This document shows positions 1-12,376 of a stretch of DNA of 64,000 nucleotides, one piece after another; the stretch's first letter is position 1; every line of letters begins with the position of its first letter. A program made the translations under genes and the position numbers. The notes beneath the pieces are model-generated. The model did no database searches. It worked only from the letters and a program-made list of their open reading frames with translations, and had not been told where the DNA came from. Origin of the DNA: Grimontia hollisae CIP 101886 (GTDB taxonomy: Bacteria > Pseudomonadota > Gammaproteobacteria > Enterobacterales > Vibrionaceae); assembly GCF_000176515.1 (NCBI RefSeq), contig NZ_ADAQ01000011.1, positions 868,001 to 932,000 on the forward strand. The letters run 5' to 3'.

Positions 1-484
1 CAATATAAATGAAATCACTGCCGTCTTTTGCCCAGACGCCACGTCTGACAGACATGACATTGCCACCGGATTTCGCAAATGCACGCAGTTCACGCGCCGC
101 TTTTTGCGCATCCGGCGCGCCCCATTGCCCAAGCGCCAAAACGACCAACATCAACGGCATCGCAGTTTTCAGTACAGAAAGGCCAATATCCAGCTTGGAG
201 AAACCGGCCGCCTGCATCACCACCAGCTCAGAGCTTGAGGCCAGGGTACCCAGACCAATCAATGCCCCAAGGAGCACAGCCATCGGGAAGAACATCTCGA
301 TATCACGGGGCATACTCAAAAGTACATACTGCACCGCTGTCATCATGGTAAAGGAGCCCTCACCCACAGAACGAAGCTGCTCAACAAACTTGATGATGGC
401 AGAAAGCCCTACCAGTGTTGCCAGACAAAGTGATGTGGTGGCAATAATGGTGCGGCCGATATAAAGGTCGAGGATTTTGAACAT
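1..484 (-). CDS. lptG: LptG, LPS export permease subunit (3' end outside window)
   Basis: This is the N-terminal 161 codons of LptG, one of the two inner-membrane permease subunits of the LptB2FG transporter that extracts lipopolysaccharide from the inner membrane. The translation starts MFKILDLYIGRTI and runs through the first membrane segments into the start of the periplasmic beta-jellyroll region. The start codon overlaps the lptF stop (ATGA), so the two genes are translationally coupled as in other Gammaproteobacteria. The reading frame is open to the window edge, so the gene is cut by the window and not broken. The identification is secure from the partner gene and the N-terminal sequence. 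Confidence 0.93.
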   Translation of the reverse strand, partial: MFKILDLYIGRTIIATTSLCLATLVGLSAIIKFVEQLRSVGEGSFTMMTAVQYVLLSMPRDIEMFFPMAVLLGALIGLGTLASSSELVVMQAAGFSKLDIGLSVLKTAMPLMLVVLALGQWGAPDAQKAARELRAFAKSGGNVMSVRRGVWAKDGSDFIYI

Positions 485-1584
485 CAGGCTGCTCTCCTCA
501 AACGGTATCTCATTTTACGCACAGGCATGGTATCCCAGCTGATGAGCATCAGGGCGACCAGCAAGGCAATCAGGTTGACACTCCAAAGGCCGATTTCGGC
601 CGGTAACTTCCCTTCTTCAACCGCCGATTTCGCCGCGCTGATAGAAAGGAAATACGCAAGGTAAATCAACACTGCCGGGAACAGCTTGGCAAAACGTCCC
701 TGACGGGGATTCACGGCAGAAAGTGGCACCACAATCATGGTCATCAGTGGAATACAGAGCACCAGAGAAATACGCCACTGCAACTCGGCCTGTGCGCGGG
801 GAGAAGATTCATTGACGAGTATCTGGGTGGGCATCGCATCCCAGTCCCGGTTTTTCTGGCGAACTTCACGCTGGCCAATCAACACTTGATAATTTTCATA
901 ATCCGTAACGGTATAGTCGAGCAGGGTCGGTACACCTTCATAACGGATACCGTTATTCAAATCCAGCACCTGACGACCATCTGGCAACTCAGAAATAAAG
1001 CCTTTCTCAGCCACCACGACATTCGGGCGCAAAGTGCCACGGGGAACTGGCTGGGCAATAAAAACTTTATGCAAATCTTTACCGTCTCCGGTAATATCAT
1101 TGACATACACTACCGCCTGCCCATCCGGAGTGGTCTGGATTTTTCCCTGAACTAAAAGTTCCAAACCGGTATCGGCTTCCAAACTTTCCATCACTTTGAC
1201 TTCTTTGTCGTTAGCCCAAGGTGTCAGCCATAACGCGTTAAACGCCGCTACACTGCCGGTAATGATTGCCAGATATAACGCCGCACGGATCAGGAATTTG
1301 TTTCCGATCCCTGTTGCATTCATCACGGTAATTTCGCTTTCTGCGTACAGACGGCCAAAAGTGATCAAAATGCCGATATATAGACTGAGTGGCAGCATCA
1401 ACATGCCCATTGAAGGCATATACAACCCCACCAGGGTTAACACATCACCGCCCGGAATTGAGCCATCTGTCGCATTCGCCAGCACCCGGATAAATTTTTG
1501 GCTAAAAAAGACCAGAAACAGCACAAAAAGCACCGCAAGTTGCGTTTTTACTGTTTCTCGGATCAAATACCGAACAATAATCAC
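484..1584 (-). CDS. lptF: LptF, LPS export permease subunit
   Basis: LptF is the second permease subunit of LptB2FG and pairs with LptG in the inner membrane. The 366-residue protein has the family architecture: membrane segments in about the first 120 residues, a periplasmic domain at about 130-265, then three C-terminal membrane segments starting near residue 270. It begins MIIVRYLIRETVK, typical of LptF. It forms an operon with lptG through a 1-bp ATGA overlap and is divergent from pepA across a 193-bp promoter region, the arrangement known from Escherichia coli and vibrios. Nothing is unusual. Confidence 0.95.
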   Translation of the reverse strand: MIIVRYLIRETVKTQLAVLFVLFLVFFSQKFIRVLANATDGSIPGGDVLTLVGLYMPSMGMLMLPLSLYIGILITFGRLYAESEITVMNATGIGNKFLIRAALYLAIITGSVAAFNALWLTPWANDKEVKVMESLEADTGLELLVQGKIQTTPDGQAVVYVNDITGDGKDLHKVFIAQPVPRGTLRPNVVVAEKGFISELPDGRQVLDLNNGIRYEGVPTLLDYTVTDYENYQVLIGQREVRQKNRDWDAMPTQILVNESSPRAQAELQWRISLVLCIPLMTMIVVPLSAVNPRQGRFAKLFPAVLIYLAYFLSISAAKSAVEEGKLPAEIGLWSVNLIALLVALMLISWDTMPVRKMRYRLRRAA

Positions 1585-1777
1585 GGCGTTTTACCTTTAG
1601 AAAACTTGTTTTTTTACTCGAATCGCTATAGTTTTTCGGTAAATCAGTTGTTTTTTAATCTTTCGGCCAAGTGTTGACCTGCTTAATGAAATTTACGTCG
1701 AACAGTGTTTCGAGTTCCGATAAAGCGGGCATTATCCAACATTTAGCCCCACTTGTCTTTAGGATGTAGGAGTACGC

Positions 1778-3286
1778 ATGGAGTTCAGTGTAAAAAGCGG
1801 GAGCCCCGAGAAACAGCGCAGTGCATGTATCGTTGTCGGTGTATTTGAACCACGCCGCCTGTCACCGGTTGCAGAGCAACTGGACAAGATCAGCGACGGT
1901 TACATCAGTAGCCTGCTGCGCCGTGGGGACCTCGAAGGCAAGCCTGGCCAGATGCTGCTGTTGCATCACGTTCCTAATGTGCTGTCTGAGCGTGTGCTTC
2001 TGGTCGGTTGCGGTAAAGAGCGTGAGCTGGGTGAGCGCCAATACAAAGAAATCATCAAAAACACCATTAACACCCTGAACGAAACCGGTTCAATGGAAGC
2101 GGTGTGTTTCCTGACCGAATTGCACGTTAAAGGCCGAGATACCTACTGGAAAGTGCGTCAGGCGGTTGAAAGCACCAAAGACACACTCTACACCTTCAAC
2201 CAATTCAAGAGCGTAAAACCGGAAACACGCCGTCCACTGCGAAAACTGGTCTTTAACGTACCTACCCGTCGTGAACTGAATCTGGGTGAACGTGCTATAT
2301 CACATGGTCTGGCAGTAGCATCCGGTGTGAATGCCTGTAAAGACCTCGGTAATATGCCACCTAACGTGGCAAACCCTGCTTATCTGGCTTCCCAGGCTCG
2401 CCGTCTGGCAGATGACTTCGAGAAAGTCAGCACCAAGATCATTGGTGAGCAGGAAATGAAAGAGTTGGGTATGACCTCATACCTTGCTGTGGGCCAAGGT
2501 TCAAAAAATGAATCCATGATGTCTATCATGGAATATAAGGGCCATCCAGACCCAGACGCAAAACCGATTGTTCTGGTCGGTAAAGGCCTGACGTTTGACG
2601 CTGGCGGGATTTCGCTGAAACCGGCTGCCAACATGGACGAAATGAAATACGACATGTGCGGCGCAGCGGCAGTGTTCGGTGCCATGAAAGCACTGGCAAA
2701 ACTCGACTTGCCGATCAACGTGGTGGGAGTGTTGGCAGGGTGTGAAAACATGCCCGATGGCCACGCCTATCGCCCCGGTGATATTTTGACCACCATGTCT
2801 GGTCAGACGGTTGAAGTGCTGAACACAGACGCAGAAGGTCGTCTGGTTCTTTGTGATGCCCTGACCTATGTCGAGCGTTACGAGCCGGAATGTGTGATTG
2901 ATGTGGCGACCCTCACCGGTGCGTGTATCGTGGCACTCAGCCACCATATCAGTGGTTTGATTTCTAACCACAACCCACTGGCACACGAAATCGTGAATGC
3001 GTCTGAACAAGCTGGCGACCGCGCATGGCGCTTGCCAATGACCGAAGAGTATCAAGAACAGCTGAAGAGCCCATTCGCAGATATGGCAAATATCGGTGGT
3101 CCAGGCGGCGGCACTATTACCGCAGGCTGCTTCCTGTCACGCTTTGCCAAGAAGTACAACTGGGCACATCTGGATGTGGCCGGCACCTCTTTCAAAGGCG
3201 GTCAGAATAAAGGGGCAACAGGCCGTCCTGTCCCACTACTGGTCCAATTCCTGTTGAACCGCTCCGGCCTTGAAGTTGCAGAATAA
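1778..3286 (+). CDS. pepA: Leucyl aminopeptidase PepA (M17)
   Basis: PepA is a hexameric cytosolic dinuclear-metal aminopeptidase that removes N-terminal residues from peptides. In E. coli the same protein also binds DNA as a XerCD accessory factor and carAB regulator; that is family knowledge and cannot be judged from this sequence. The 502-residue length is normal. The M17 signature NTDAEGRL is at residues 349-356, with the metal-binding [10 protein letters not shown] segment upstream near residue 268. The start follows a GGAG-type ribosome site at a suitable distance. It is divergent from lptF and followed by a strong terminator before holC. Confidence 0.97.
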   Translation: MEFSVKSGSPEKQRSACIVVGVFEPRRLSPVAEQLDKISDGYISSLLRRGDLEGKPGQMLLLHHVPNVLSERVLLVGCGKERELGERQYKEIIKNTINTLNETGSMEAVCFLTELHVKGRDTYWKVRQAVESTKDTLYTFNQFKSVKPETRRPLRKLVFNVPTRRELNLGERAISHGLAVASGVNACKDLGNMPPNVANPAYLASQARRLADDFEKVSTKIIGEQEMKELGMTSYLAVGQGSKNESMMSIMEYKGHPDPDAKPIVLVGKGLTFDAGGISLKPAANMDEMKYDMCGAAAVFGAMKALAKLDLPINVVGVLAGCENMPDGHAYRPGDILTTMSGQTVEVLNTDAEGRLVLCDALTYVERYEPECVIDVATLTGACIVALSHHISGLISNHNPLAHEIVNASEQAGDRAWRLPMTEEYQEQLKSPFADMANIGGPGGGTITAGCFLSRFAKKYNWAHLDVAGTSFKGGQNKGATGRPVPLLVQFLLNRSGLEVAE

Positions 3287-3300
3287 ACCTGCACATAGAG

Positions 3301-3327
3301 AAAAGGAGGCCTCGGCCTCCTTTTTTA
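3301..3327 (+). terminator. Rho-independent terminator of pepA
   Basis: A GC-rich hairpin (AGGAGGCC, two-base loop, GGCCTCCT) is followed by six T. It starts about 14 bp after the pepA stop and separates pepA from holC-valS. The A-run on the other side could let it act in both directions, but no gene converges here. Confidence 0.85.
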
Positions 3328-3417
3328 TTGCTGGCTTTTTGTTGCGTCAACCGTCAACACAACGCACACTGAGCGAGCAAAATACCGCCACACCAAACGG
3401 CACAAGAGGAAAAACCA

Positions 3418-3873
3418 ATGACAGGCATGGCGACCTTCTACCTACTGGATGAATCGCACAACAATCCTTCCCTGCGGATGTTGGAAAAAGTCTGTCAGTT
3501 GTCTGCCCTTTTTTGCCAACAGGGTATGAAAGTGTTTATCACTGCGGCAGACAAGCCCCAGGCAGAAGCCATTGATGAAGCATTATGGCAACAACCTGCG
3601 GAGGGTTTTGTACCGCATAATCTGGTTGGCGAAGGCCCCCGGGGGGGAGCACAGGTTGAAATTGGCTGGCCCGGCGTACGTCATTCCGGCCACCGGCATG
3701 TGCTGATAAATCTGGCGCAAGAAGCAGCAACTTTTGCGCCTTCCTTTGCACAAGTGGTAGACTTCGTGCCTTGCGAAGACGCTCTCAAGCAACAGGCTCG
3801 GGAACGCTACAAAATTTACCGCATGGCGGGGCGCCAAATGCGCACGCTCGCCATTGAAGAAATGTCCCATTAA
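3418..3873 (+). CDS. holC: DNA polymerase III chi subunit HolC
   Basis: HolC (chi) links the clamp loader to single-strand-binding protein, via psi, at the replication fork. The protein is 151 residues, close to the family length, and opens [12 protein letters not shown], matching the usual ATFYLL start of chi. A GAGG ribosome site lies 8 bases before the first ATG, which favours that start over the ATG three codons later. The gene lies 20 bp upstream of valS and is probably cotranscribed with it, a widely conserved pepA-holC-valS order. Confidence 0.93.
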   Translation: MTGMATFYLLDESHNNPSLRMLEKVCQLSALFCQQGMKVFITAADKPQAEAIDEALWQQPAEGFVPHNLVGEGPRGGAQVEIGWPGVRHSGHRHVLINLAQEAATFAPSFAQVVDFVPCEDALKQQARERYKIYRMAGRQMRTLAIEEMSH

Positions 3874-3893
3874 ATCAGTCCATCAAGAGCGCT

Positions 3894-6752
<2,859 letters not shown>

Positions 6753-6776
6753 TTTCCTCCTGTAAGGTGATGATTC

Positions 6777-6808
6777 AAAAGCTGATGGGAAACCATCAGC
6801 TTTTTTTG
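6777..6808 (+). terminator. Rho-independent terminator of valS
   Basis: The hairpin AAGCTGATGG / GAAA loop / CCATCAGCTT runs into seven T about 25 bp after the valS stop. Confidence 0.85.
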
Positions 6809-6924
6809 TACATTCCAATCGCCTTCCCTTTCGCCCCCATTTCCTCTCCTTCTTGGTATTTCTACCCCGACCACTTTAATAGCTTAAACCTATCAAATCA
6901 ATTCACAGAAACCGTATTTACAAA

Positions 6925-6939
6925 TGAGAATTATTTGCA
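6925..6939. promoter_or_regulatory. Candidate Fur-binding site
   Basis: The sequence TGAGAATTATTTGCA fits the 7-1-7 inverted form of a Fur box (TGANAAT, one base, ATTNTCA) with two departures in the second half. It lies 33-47 bp upstream of the chosen start of the DUF2061 gene, where Fur would block the promoter. This rests on the motif only; no iron-related gene adjoins it, so it remains a candidate. Confidence 0.45.
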
Positions 6940-6972
6940 ATAATGAATCCATCATCCAGTGAGGAGTTCGTT

Positions 6973-7371
6973 ATGAAAAAGACCATCAGCTTTGCAACAA
7001 TCCACTTTACCGTTGCTTTTACCGTTGCGTACGTGTTGACCGGTGACATTCTACTGGGTAGCTTGATTGCCATGATCGAACCTATGGTCAATACTGTGGC
7101 ATTTTTCTTCCACGAAAAAGCCTGGGAAAGCAACTGGCTGAAACGCACTTTTGCCAGCGATCCTGGCCGCAAAACCATCAGTTTCGCGATCGTCCACTTC
7201 AGTGTGGCATTCGGTGTCGTGTATCTGTTGACCGGTGATATCCTGATTGGCAGCGTAATGGCAATGATTGAGCCATGCATTAACACCATGGCGTACTATG
7301 TCCACGAACGAGTCTGGCAGCATAAATCACGCTTGAAAATGCAATGCCACCACCATACGATGGTGCTATAA
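6973..7371 (+). CDS. Tandem DUF2061 small membrane protein
   Basis: The 132-residue product is an internal duplication. Residues about 1-56 and 68-122 each hold a KTISFA-H-F-VAF motif followed by a LTGD-I-GS-MAMIEP segment and a conserved histidine (HE). This is the DUF2061 family of predicted inner-membrane proteins of unknown function, whose members often have one or two such units. I chose the ATG preceded by GAGGAG at 6 bases rather than an ATG ten codons earlier that lacks a ribosome site. It stands alone between valS and the MarR-GNAT gene. The Fur-like site upstream suggests expression in low iron, which is inference. No enzymatic residues are recognised. Confidence 0.8.
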   Translation: MKKTISFATIHFTVAFTVAYVLTGDILLGSLIAMIEPMVNTVAFFFHEKAWESNWLKRTFASDPGRKTISFAIVHFSVAFGVVYLLTGDILIGSVMAMIEPCINTMAYYVHERVWQHKSRLKMQCHHHTMVL

Positions 7372-7393
7372 CCACCCACAGCATTCCTCACGA

Positions 7394-7427
7394 AACAGGG
7401 CAGCCTTGGCTGACCTGTTTTCATTTC
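7394..7427 (+). terminator. Probable terminator after DUF2061 gene
   Basis: An imperfect hairpin (CAGGGCAGCC / GGCTGACCTG) ends in TTTT about 25 bp after the stop codon. Confidence 0.5.
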
Positions 7428-7691
7428 AGGCGTCACTCAAACTCTCGGTGATTTTATTTTCCATAGCCAATACTTCATTAACTGATTTATTGTGCAGTTT
7501 CCGTATGATGTTCATGATGCCGTTTCTGTCATCATAATCGCTTCGCCTGCCCTGTTCAGGGTGATACCGGGTAAATGAATCAAACGGCTGAATTTAGTGC
7601 GATACGGAACGCTTCGGTGTCGCATGTCTGCTTACTCAATAGCAGTAAACCACGCAGGAAAGTGACACACTCAGTATAAAATGGAGATGCA
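7428..7691. other. Intergenic stretch with no recognised gene
   Basis: Together with the terminator before it, this leaves about 320 bp between the DUF2061 and MarR-GNAT genes. I find no convincing small gene, RNA or repeat. It presumably holds the promoter of the MarR-GNAT gene, which has a GGAG ribosome site just before its ATG. Confidence 0.4.
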
Positions 7692-8600
7692 ATGCCTACA
7701 GGTCCGGTTGAAATCAGATCCCTCGTCCGCCAACTTCTTCGCCACCGTGGCTTGTTGGATAACATATACGGCACTGCAGGCCTTACCACCGTGCAATGCC
7801 ACGTGATGATCGAGCTCGAACAGGAAGCGATGAGTGCCACTGAACTGGCTGAGCGGCTAAACATAGATGTGGCCAACGCCAACCGGACGCTTGCCATCCT
7901 TATCAACAACGACAACGTCACTTCCCACATTGATGTCCAGAGTAATCAGCCGAAATATAGCCTGTCTGATGCAGGAAAAGCACGGCTGGATGAACACCAC
8001 CACGGTATCAACCAGCAAATCGCCCTGTATCTTGAGCAGCTTGATACTGATGAAATCGAAGCCCTGTCCCGCTCGCTGCACCGCTATAACCGCGCCATGG
8101 CGCAAAGCGAACGCCAAAAAGGATTTACCCTTCGCCTGTTAGAGCCTGCTGACAATGCCGCTATGGCTGCGGTGATCCGTAGCGTGTCGGAAGAGTATGG
8201 CCTGACAGCCGATAGAGGCTATGGTGTCGCCGACCCCACACTTGATGTGTTAAGCGAAAATTACAAAGCCGACAATGCGGCCTACTGGGTGATTGAGCAA
8301 CACGGTAAAATTCTTGGTGGCGGCGGTATTGCGCCCTTGCCCGGCGAAAAAGGCATATGCGAATTACAGAAAATGTATTTCCGCCCAGAATTGCGTGGCC
8401 GTGGTTTTGCAAGGCGTCTGGCTGCCCAAGGCATGAAGTTTGCCCGCCAACAAGGCTATTCCGCCTGCTATCTAGAGACAACCGCCTGCCTGAAGGAAGC
8501 GATTCATCTTTACGAATCTATGGGCTTTGAGCGGCTCGATGCGCCACTTGGCAACACCGGACACACGGATTGTGAAATCGTGATGCTGAAAAAACTCTGA
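7692..8600 (+). CDS. MarR-family regulator fused to GNAT N-acetyltransferase
   Basis: The 302-residue protein has an N-terminal winged-helix MarR domain (about 1-145; helix-turn-helix around [21 protein letters not shown]) and a C-terminal GNAT domain (about 145-302). The acetyl-CoA loop is visible in [15 protein letters not shown]. This two-domain architecture is widespread in proteobacteria, but substrates and targets are generally unknown. It is monocistronic, with a hairpin shared with convergent rraB. Autoregulation is likely for a MarR protein but not shown here. Confidence 0.85.
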   Translation: MPTGPVEIRSLVRQLLRHRGLLDNIYGTAGLTTVQCHVMIELEQEAMSATELAERLNIDVANANRTLAILINNDNVTSHIDVQSNQPKYSLSDAGKARLDEHHHGINQQIALYLEQLDTDEIEALSRSLHRYNRAMAQSERQKGFTLRLLEPADNAAMAAVIRSVSEEYGLTADRGYGVADPTLDVLSENYKADNAAYWVIEQHGKILGGGGIAPLPGEKGICELQKMYFRPELRGRGFARRLAAQGMKFARQQGYSACYLETTACLKEAIHLYESMGFERLDAPLGNTGHTDCEIVMLKKL

Positions 8601-8611
8601 GGCCCGGCGGA

Positions 8612-8645
8612 AAAAAAGCCGGAGCATTTCGGCTCCAGCTTTTTC
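8612..8645. terminator. Bidirectional terminator between MarR-GNAT gene and rraB
   Basis: An A-run, a GGAGC-centred stem and a run of five T form a hairpin usable from both converging genes. Confidence 0.65.
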
Positions 8646-8657
8646 AGTCAGCGACGG

Positions 8658-9056
8658 TTAATCGTCTTCTTCTAATTCACCTTCTTCTTCGGCGTCTTCT
8701 TCGTCCGATTCAAAATAGGTGCCCCAACCGTCATAATCGATGTTGTACTTTTCAGCCAGTTTCACCAGCTTTTCTACCTGCTCATCAATGCGGTCAGCGT
8801 CCAATGCTGATTCCATCACAGCGTCAAAGCAAATCACTGTGCTGCCATCTTCCAGCTCAAGCTCTTCCGCTTCCAACACTTCAAAGCCCATTTTAAACGC
8901 TTCCACAGCAGCGCTTTCCAGTTCAGCAAAACTGTCTGCAGAAAGGTGGTGTTCGATGGTATAAAGTGCATCAGGATCGCTGCCATCTTCCAGCAACGCT
9001 TCAATAATTTCACGGGTTTCCGCTTTTTGTTCTTCAATAATGTCAGCGTAAGACAT
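8658..9056 (-). CDS. rraB: RraB, regulator of RNase E
   Basis: RraB binds RNase E and changes degradosome composition, inhibiting cleavage of a subset of mRNAs. The 132-residue product starts [15 protein letters not shown] and has the family's very acidic C-terminus ([18 protein letters not shown]-type). The frame is open 39 codons further upstream. I placed the start at 9056, where a GGAGTGA ribosome site precedes the ATG and where the homology begins. It is convergent with the MarR-GNAT gene and adjacent to argF, the order seen in E. coli (argF/argI next to rraB). Confidence 0.92.
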   Translation of the reverse strand: MSYADIIEEQKAETREIIEALLEDGSDPDALYTIEHHLSADSFAELESAAVEAFKMGFEVLEAEELELEDGSTVICFDAVMESALDADRIDEQVEKLVKLAEKYNIDYDGWGTYFESDEEDAEEEGELEEDD

Positions 9057-9308
9057 CGGCTCACTCCAGCTCTTTATTAACGGCAGCACTATGGCACGGA
9101 TTGGTGTGGTTTGCCACGCCAAATTCACTCCCTCTCCTATACAATAAGCCTCCAGACAACCCACACAGGCCAAGTGATGGAGAATGCGCTGTTTGACCTG
9201 CCCTATTGAGCATGAAGATGTCTAAGGCACCAGCCCCACACACAAACTGATACCGTCATCTCAACCGGGATTTTTTCTCTCGCCTGAAGAAAGTAGCGAT
9301 CAAATACA

Positions 9309-9326
9309 AATAAATATTTATTCAAA
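9309..9326. promoter_or_regulatory. ARG box 1 (ArgR operator) upstream of argF
   Basis: The 18-bp sequence AATAAATATTTATTCAAA matches the ArgR half-operator consensus (WNTGAATWWWWATTCANW) with a single departure in the first half. It pairs with the next box three bases away. Confidence 0.85.
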
Positions 9327-9329
9327 GGG

Positions 9330-9347
9330 GTTGAATCAATAATCAAA
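9330..9347. promoter_or_regulatory. ARG box 2 (ArgR operator) upstream of argF
   Basis: The 18-bp sequence GTTGAATCAATAATCAAA matches the ARG box with about one departure per half. It starts exactly 3 bp after box 1, the spacing needed for one ArgR hexamer to hold both boxes. The pair lies about 78-116 bp before the argF start and should give arginine-dependent repression. Confidence 0.83.
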
Positions 9348-9424
9348 AATGAGTCAGAATCATGACTGATATCAGCGTGACATAAAACAGGTCACAAGTA
9401 GGATTTTAGAAAGGGACCTCAAAC

Positions 9425-10429
9425 ATGGCATTTAATCTGCGTAACCGGAACTTTCTCAAGCTGCTGGATTTCACGCCGCAGGAGATTGCACACCTGTTAG
9501 ACTTGTCTGCCGAGCTAAAAAAAGCCAAATATGGTGGCTATGAGCAGCCGCGCCTGACAGGAAAAAACATCGCCCTGATCTTTGAGAAAGCCTCCACCCG
9601 CACGCGATGTGCTTTTGAAGTCGCGGCATTTGACCAAGGCGCAAAGGTTTCCTATATCGGCCCGTCTGGCTCCCAGATTGGCCACAAAGAATCGATGAAA
9701 GACACTGCCCGTGTGCTTGGCCGTATGTATGACGGTATTCAGTACCGTGGTTTTGGCCAGGATATCGTTGAAGAGCTGGGACAATATGCTGGTGTCCCGG
9801 TATGGAATGGCCTGACAGACGAATTTCACCCCACCCAGATCCTGGCAGACTTCCTGACCATGCTTGAACATGGGCAGGGCAAGAAGCTGTCTGACATCAA
9901 ATTTGCCTACCTGGGTGATGCCCGCAACAATATGGGCAATTCCCTGATGGTGGGGGCGGCAAAAATGGGCATGGATATCCGCCTGGTGGCCCCCAGCCAG
10001 TTTTGGCCTGAAGAAACGCTGGTAGAAGAATGCCAGGCGATAGCCGAAAAAACCGGCGCACAAATCACCCTGACAGAAAACGTGGAAGAAGGCGTGCAGG
10101 GCTGTGACTTCCTTTATACTGATGTCTGGGTCTCTATGGGTGAGTCCAAAGAAGCCTGGGACGAGCGCGTTGCGATGATGAAACCCTATCAGGTCAACAT
10201 GGACGTGATTAAAGCGACCGGTAACCCAAACGTCAAATTTATGCACTGCCTGCCTGCATTCCACAATGATGAAACCACCCTTGGCGCAGAAGTGGCAAAA
10301 AAATATGGCATGAAAGGGCTCGAAGTCACCGAAGAGGTCTTTGAATCTGAGTACTCCATCGTTTTTGATGAGGCGGAAAACCGCATGCACACCATCAAAG
10401 CCGTGATGGTCGCTACACTGGGACATTAA
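9425..10429 (+). CDS. argF: Ornithine carbamoyltransferase
   Basis: This enzyme joins carbamoyl phosphate and ornithine to give citrulline in arginine biosynthesis. The 334-residue length is typical. The carbamoyl-phosphate motif STRTR is near residue 57, HPTQ near 136, and the catalytic HCLP loop near 275. It has its own promoter region with two ARG boxes and its own terminator, so it is a single-gene unit next to pyrBI, the other user of carbamoyl phosphate. The anabolic rather than catabolic role is inferred from ArgR-type control and the absence of arcA/arcC neighbours. Confidence 0.96.
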   Translation: MAFNLRNRNFLKLLDFTPQEIAHLLDLSAELKKAKYGGYEQPRLTGKNIALIFEKASTRTRCAFEVAAFDQGAKVSYIGPSGSQIGHKESMKDTARVLGRMYDGIQYRGFGQDIVEELGQYAGVPVWNGLTDEFHPTQILADFLTMLEHGQGKKLSDIKFAYLGDARNNMGNSLMVGAAKMGMDIRLVAPSQFWPEETLVEECQAIAEKTGAQITLTENVEEGVQGCDFLYTDVWVSMGESKEAWDERVAMMKPYQVNMDVIKATGNPNVKFMHCLPAFHNDETTLGAEVAKKYGMKGLEVTEEVFESEYSIVFDEAENRMHTIKAVMVATLGH

Positions 10430-10451
10430 CCCCTGCCTTCTTTTATCGAAC

Positions 10452-10478
10452 AGACTAAACCGCGCAGCTGCGCGGTTT
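10452..10478 (+). terminator. Rho-independent terminator of argF
   Basis: The near-palindrome AAACCGCGCAGCTGCGCGGTTT lies about 23 bp after the argF stop and is followed by an AT-rich tail. Confidence 0.75.
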
Positions 10479-10513
10479 ATATTTCCCAACAGAGCCATAT
10501 CACTTTTCCTGCC

Positions 10514-10541
10514 TTGCACCGGACAAAAATGGGCGTATAAT
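10514..10541 (+). promoter_or_regulatory. Sigma-70 promoter of the pyrL-pyrBI operon
   Basis: A -35 element TTGCAC (10514-10519) and a perfect -10 TATAAT (10536-10541) are 16 bp apart, about 30 bp before the leader peptide start. Confidence 0.75.
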
Positions 10542-10572
10542 CCTCCGCAATTTGTCAAAAAAACGAACCGGA

Positions 10573-10716
10573 ATGCCAAATTTAGTGACATTGTTGACCG
10601 CTAAAACCTGCCGACTCCCGGCATTGGCCCCCTTTTTCGTTTTTACTGGATTCAAAAAAGCCTCCTTATCGGGAGGCTTTTTTTTGACCAAAATGTACCA
10701 CCACTGCGGCTGTTAA
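10573..10716 (+). CDS. pyrL: PyrL leader peptide of the pyrBI attenuator
   Basis: This 47-codon reading frame starts just downstream of the pyrB promoter and runs through and beyond the attenuator hairpin. Its central part, codons 19-27, is a pyrimidine-rich tract encoding Ala-Pro-Phe-Phe-Val-Phe-Thr-Gly-Phe, immediately before the hairpin. This is the E. coli pyrBI architecture: when UTP is low, RNA polymerase pauses in the U-rich tract, the ribosome closes up and blocks the terminator. The sequence itself is not conserved with E. coli; the call rests on layout. The ribosome site is weak. Confidence 0.7.
   Translation: MPNLVTLLTAKTCRLPALAPFFVFTGFKKASLSGGFFLTKMYHHCGC
10654..10685 (+). terminator. 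pyrBI attenuator hairpin
   Basis: GCCTCC (10660-10665) pairs with GGAGGC (10672-10677) around a six-base loop and is followed by eight T. It lies inside the pyrL frame, 78 bp before pyrB, and forms the UTP-sensitive terminator. Confidence 0.88.
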
Positions 10717-10762
10717 TTGCCCAAAAATAACAGCACATGGAATCTGTTAAGGGAGAGAAGAC

Positions 10763-11692
10763 ATGGCGACCTCGCTGCACAACAAACACATCATCTCCAT
10801 CCCGGAGTTATCCCGTGAAGAGCTGGAACTTATCGTCGATACTGCCGGTAAACTCAAAGCTGAGCCCAACCCTACCTTGCTGAAAAACAAGGTCGTGGCA
10901 AGCTGCTTCTTCGAGGCGTCCACCCGAACCCGCCTGTCTTTCGAAACCGCGGTTCAGCGTCTTGGCGGCACCGTGATTGGTTTCCCAGACGGCGGCAACA
11001 CCTCTTCAGGAAAAAAAGGCGAAACCCTGTCTGACTCAGTGCAGGTGATCTCTTCTTACGTCGACGCCTTTGTCATGCGCCACCCAAAAGAAGGGGCGGC
11101 ACGACTGGCCTCAGAATTTTCAAGGGGAGTTCCCGTTATCAATGGTGGCGATGGCGCAAACCAGCATCCAACCCAAACCCTGCTGGATCTTTTCAGTATC
11201 TACGAAACCCAGGGCCGTCTGGATAACCTGAAAGTGGCGATGGTGGGCGACCTAAAATACGGACGCACTGTCCATTCCCTGACCCAAGCGCTGTCAAAAT
11301 TCAATAACAACCAATTCTACTTTATCGCGCCGGAAGCACTGGCAATGCCGGACTACATTCTGGAAGAGCTCGACGATCAAGGTATTCCTTACAGTCTGCA
11401 CACCAGTATCGAAGAGGTGGTGCCAGAGCTCGATATCCTTTATATGACCCGGGTACAAAAAGAGCGTCTTGACGAGTCAGAATACCAGCACATCAAAGCC
11501 GCTTTTATTTTGGATACCCCGCAACTTACCAACGCCCGCGACAACCTAAAAGTTCTCCACCCATTGCCACGGGTAGATGAAATCACCGTGGCAGTCGATA
11601 AAACCCCTTACGCTTACTATTTCGAGCAGGCGGAAAATGGGGTGTATGCACGCCAGGCATTGCTGGCACTGGTCATTAACGGAAGCATTTAA
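10763..11692 (+). CDS. pyrB: Aspartate carbamoyltransferase catalytic subunit
   Basis: PyrB condenses carbamoyl phosphate with aspartate, the first committed step of pyrimidine synthesis. The 309-residue protein has the STRTRLSFE motif near residue 53, HPTQT near 135 and the HPLPRVDEI active-site loop near 266. A GGGAG ribosome site precedes the start. It is followed after 15 bp by pyrI, with which it forms the allosteric dodecamer, and is controlled by the attenuator upstream. Confidence 0.97.
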   Translation: MATSLHNKHIISIPELSREELELIVDTAGKLKAEPNPTLLKNKVVASCFFEASTRTRLSFETAVQRLGGTVIGFPDGGNTSSGKKGETLSDSVQVISSYVDAFVMRHPKEGAARLASEFSRGVPVINGGDGANQHPTQTLLDLFSIYETQGRLDNLKVAMVGDLKYGRTVHSLTQALSKFNNNQFYFIAPEALAMPDYILEELDDQGIPYSLHTSIEEVVPELDILYMTRVQKERLDESEYQHIKAAFILDTPQLTNARDNLKVLHPLPRVDEITVAVDKTPYAYYFEQAENGVYARQALLALVINGSI

Positions 11693-11707
11693 GGCAGGAG
11701 AAACATC

Positions 11708-12175
11708 ATGGGAAAAGATCACAAACTACAGGTTGAAGCCATCAAGAACGGCACCGTTATCGACCACATCCCTGCCAATATCGGCTTTAAAGTGATGAAG
11801 CTGTTCAAACTGCATAAGACCAATGAGCGTGTAACGGTTGGTCTTAACCTGCCTTCATCCGCCCTTGGCGCCAAAGATCTTATCAAGATTGAAAATATCT
11901 TCGTCAGCGAAGAGCAGGCACAGCAGCTGGCACTGTATGCTCCCAATGCCACCGTCAACCAAATCGAAAACTATGAAGTGGTTGCCAAACTGCCACTGAC
12001 ACTGCCCAAAAGCATTCAAGGTATATACTGTTGTCCGAACAGTAACTGCATTACCCACGATGAAAAAGCCGTAGAAAGCAGCTTTAATGTCATCGAAAAG
12101 GCCGACGATGTGTATCTGAAGTGCAAATACTGCGAGAAAGTGTTCTCCCGGGAGATCATGACAGAAAACCACTAG
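11708..12175 (+). CDS. pyrI: Aspartate carbamoyltransferase regulatory subunit
   Basis: PyrI carries the CTP/ATP allosteric site and bridges PyrB trimers through a zinc domain. The 155-residue protein has the four zinc cysteines at positions 109, 114, 139 and 142, closely matching E. coli numbering. It is the second gene of the pyrBI operon with an AGGAGA-type ribosome site, and hairpins follow it. Confidence 0.97.
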   Translation: MGKDHKLQVEAIKNGTVIDHIPANIGFKVMKLFKLHKTNERVTVGLNLPSSALGAKDLIKIENIFVSEEQAQQLALYAPNATVNQIENYEVVAKLPLTLPKSIQGIYCCPNSNCITHDEKAVESSFNVIEKADDVYLKCKYCEKVFSREIMTENH

Positions 12176-12189
12176 GGTTTCGCCCCTCT

Positions 12190-12253
12190 AAGGGCAGCAG
12201 CTTTTCCTGCCCTTCATCCCGTTGAAAAGCCAGCCTTGTTGTTGGCTTTTCCT
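12190..12253 (+). terminator. Two hairpins ending the pyrBI operon
   Basis: AAGGGCAG/CTGCCCTT (12191-12216) is followed by AAAAGCCA/TGGCTTTT (about 12224-12251), the second running into TTTTCC. Either could terminate the operon. Confidence 0.6.
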
Positions 12254-12376
12254 GTCGATGAGCGCCATCACCGACTATTTCAGGGATAAAATGTGATGGA
12301 TTGGGTTTACGACAGCGCTGGCTCAGTGCAGACTAAGCCCACATCCAACATGATTGTTTAGATTAAGGATAAATTA

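Noticed and set aside
9515-10591. 358-codon minus-strand frame over argF and the pyr leader
   Set aside because: Shadow of argF; it also crosses the argF terminator and pyrB promoter, where a real gene would not lie.
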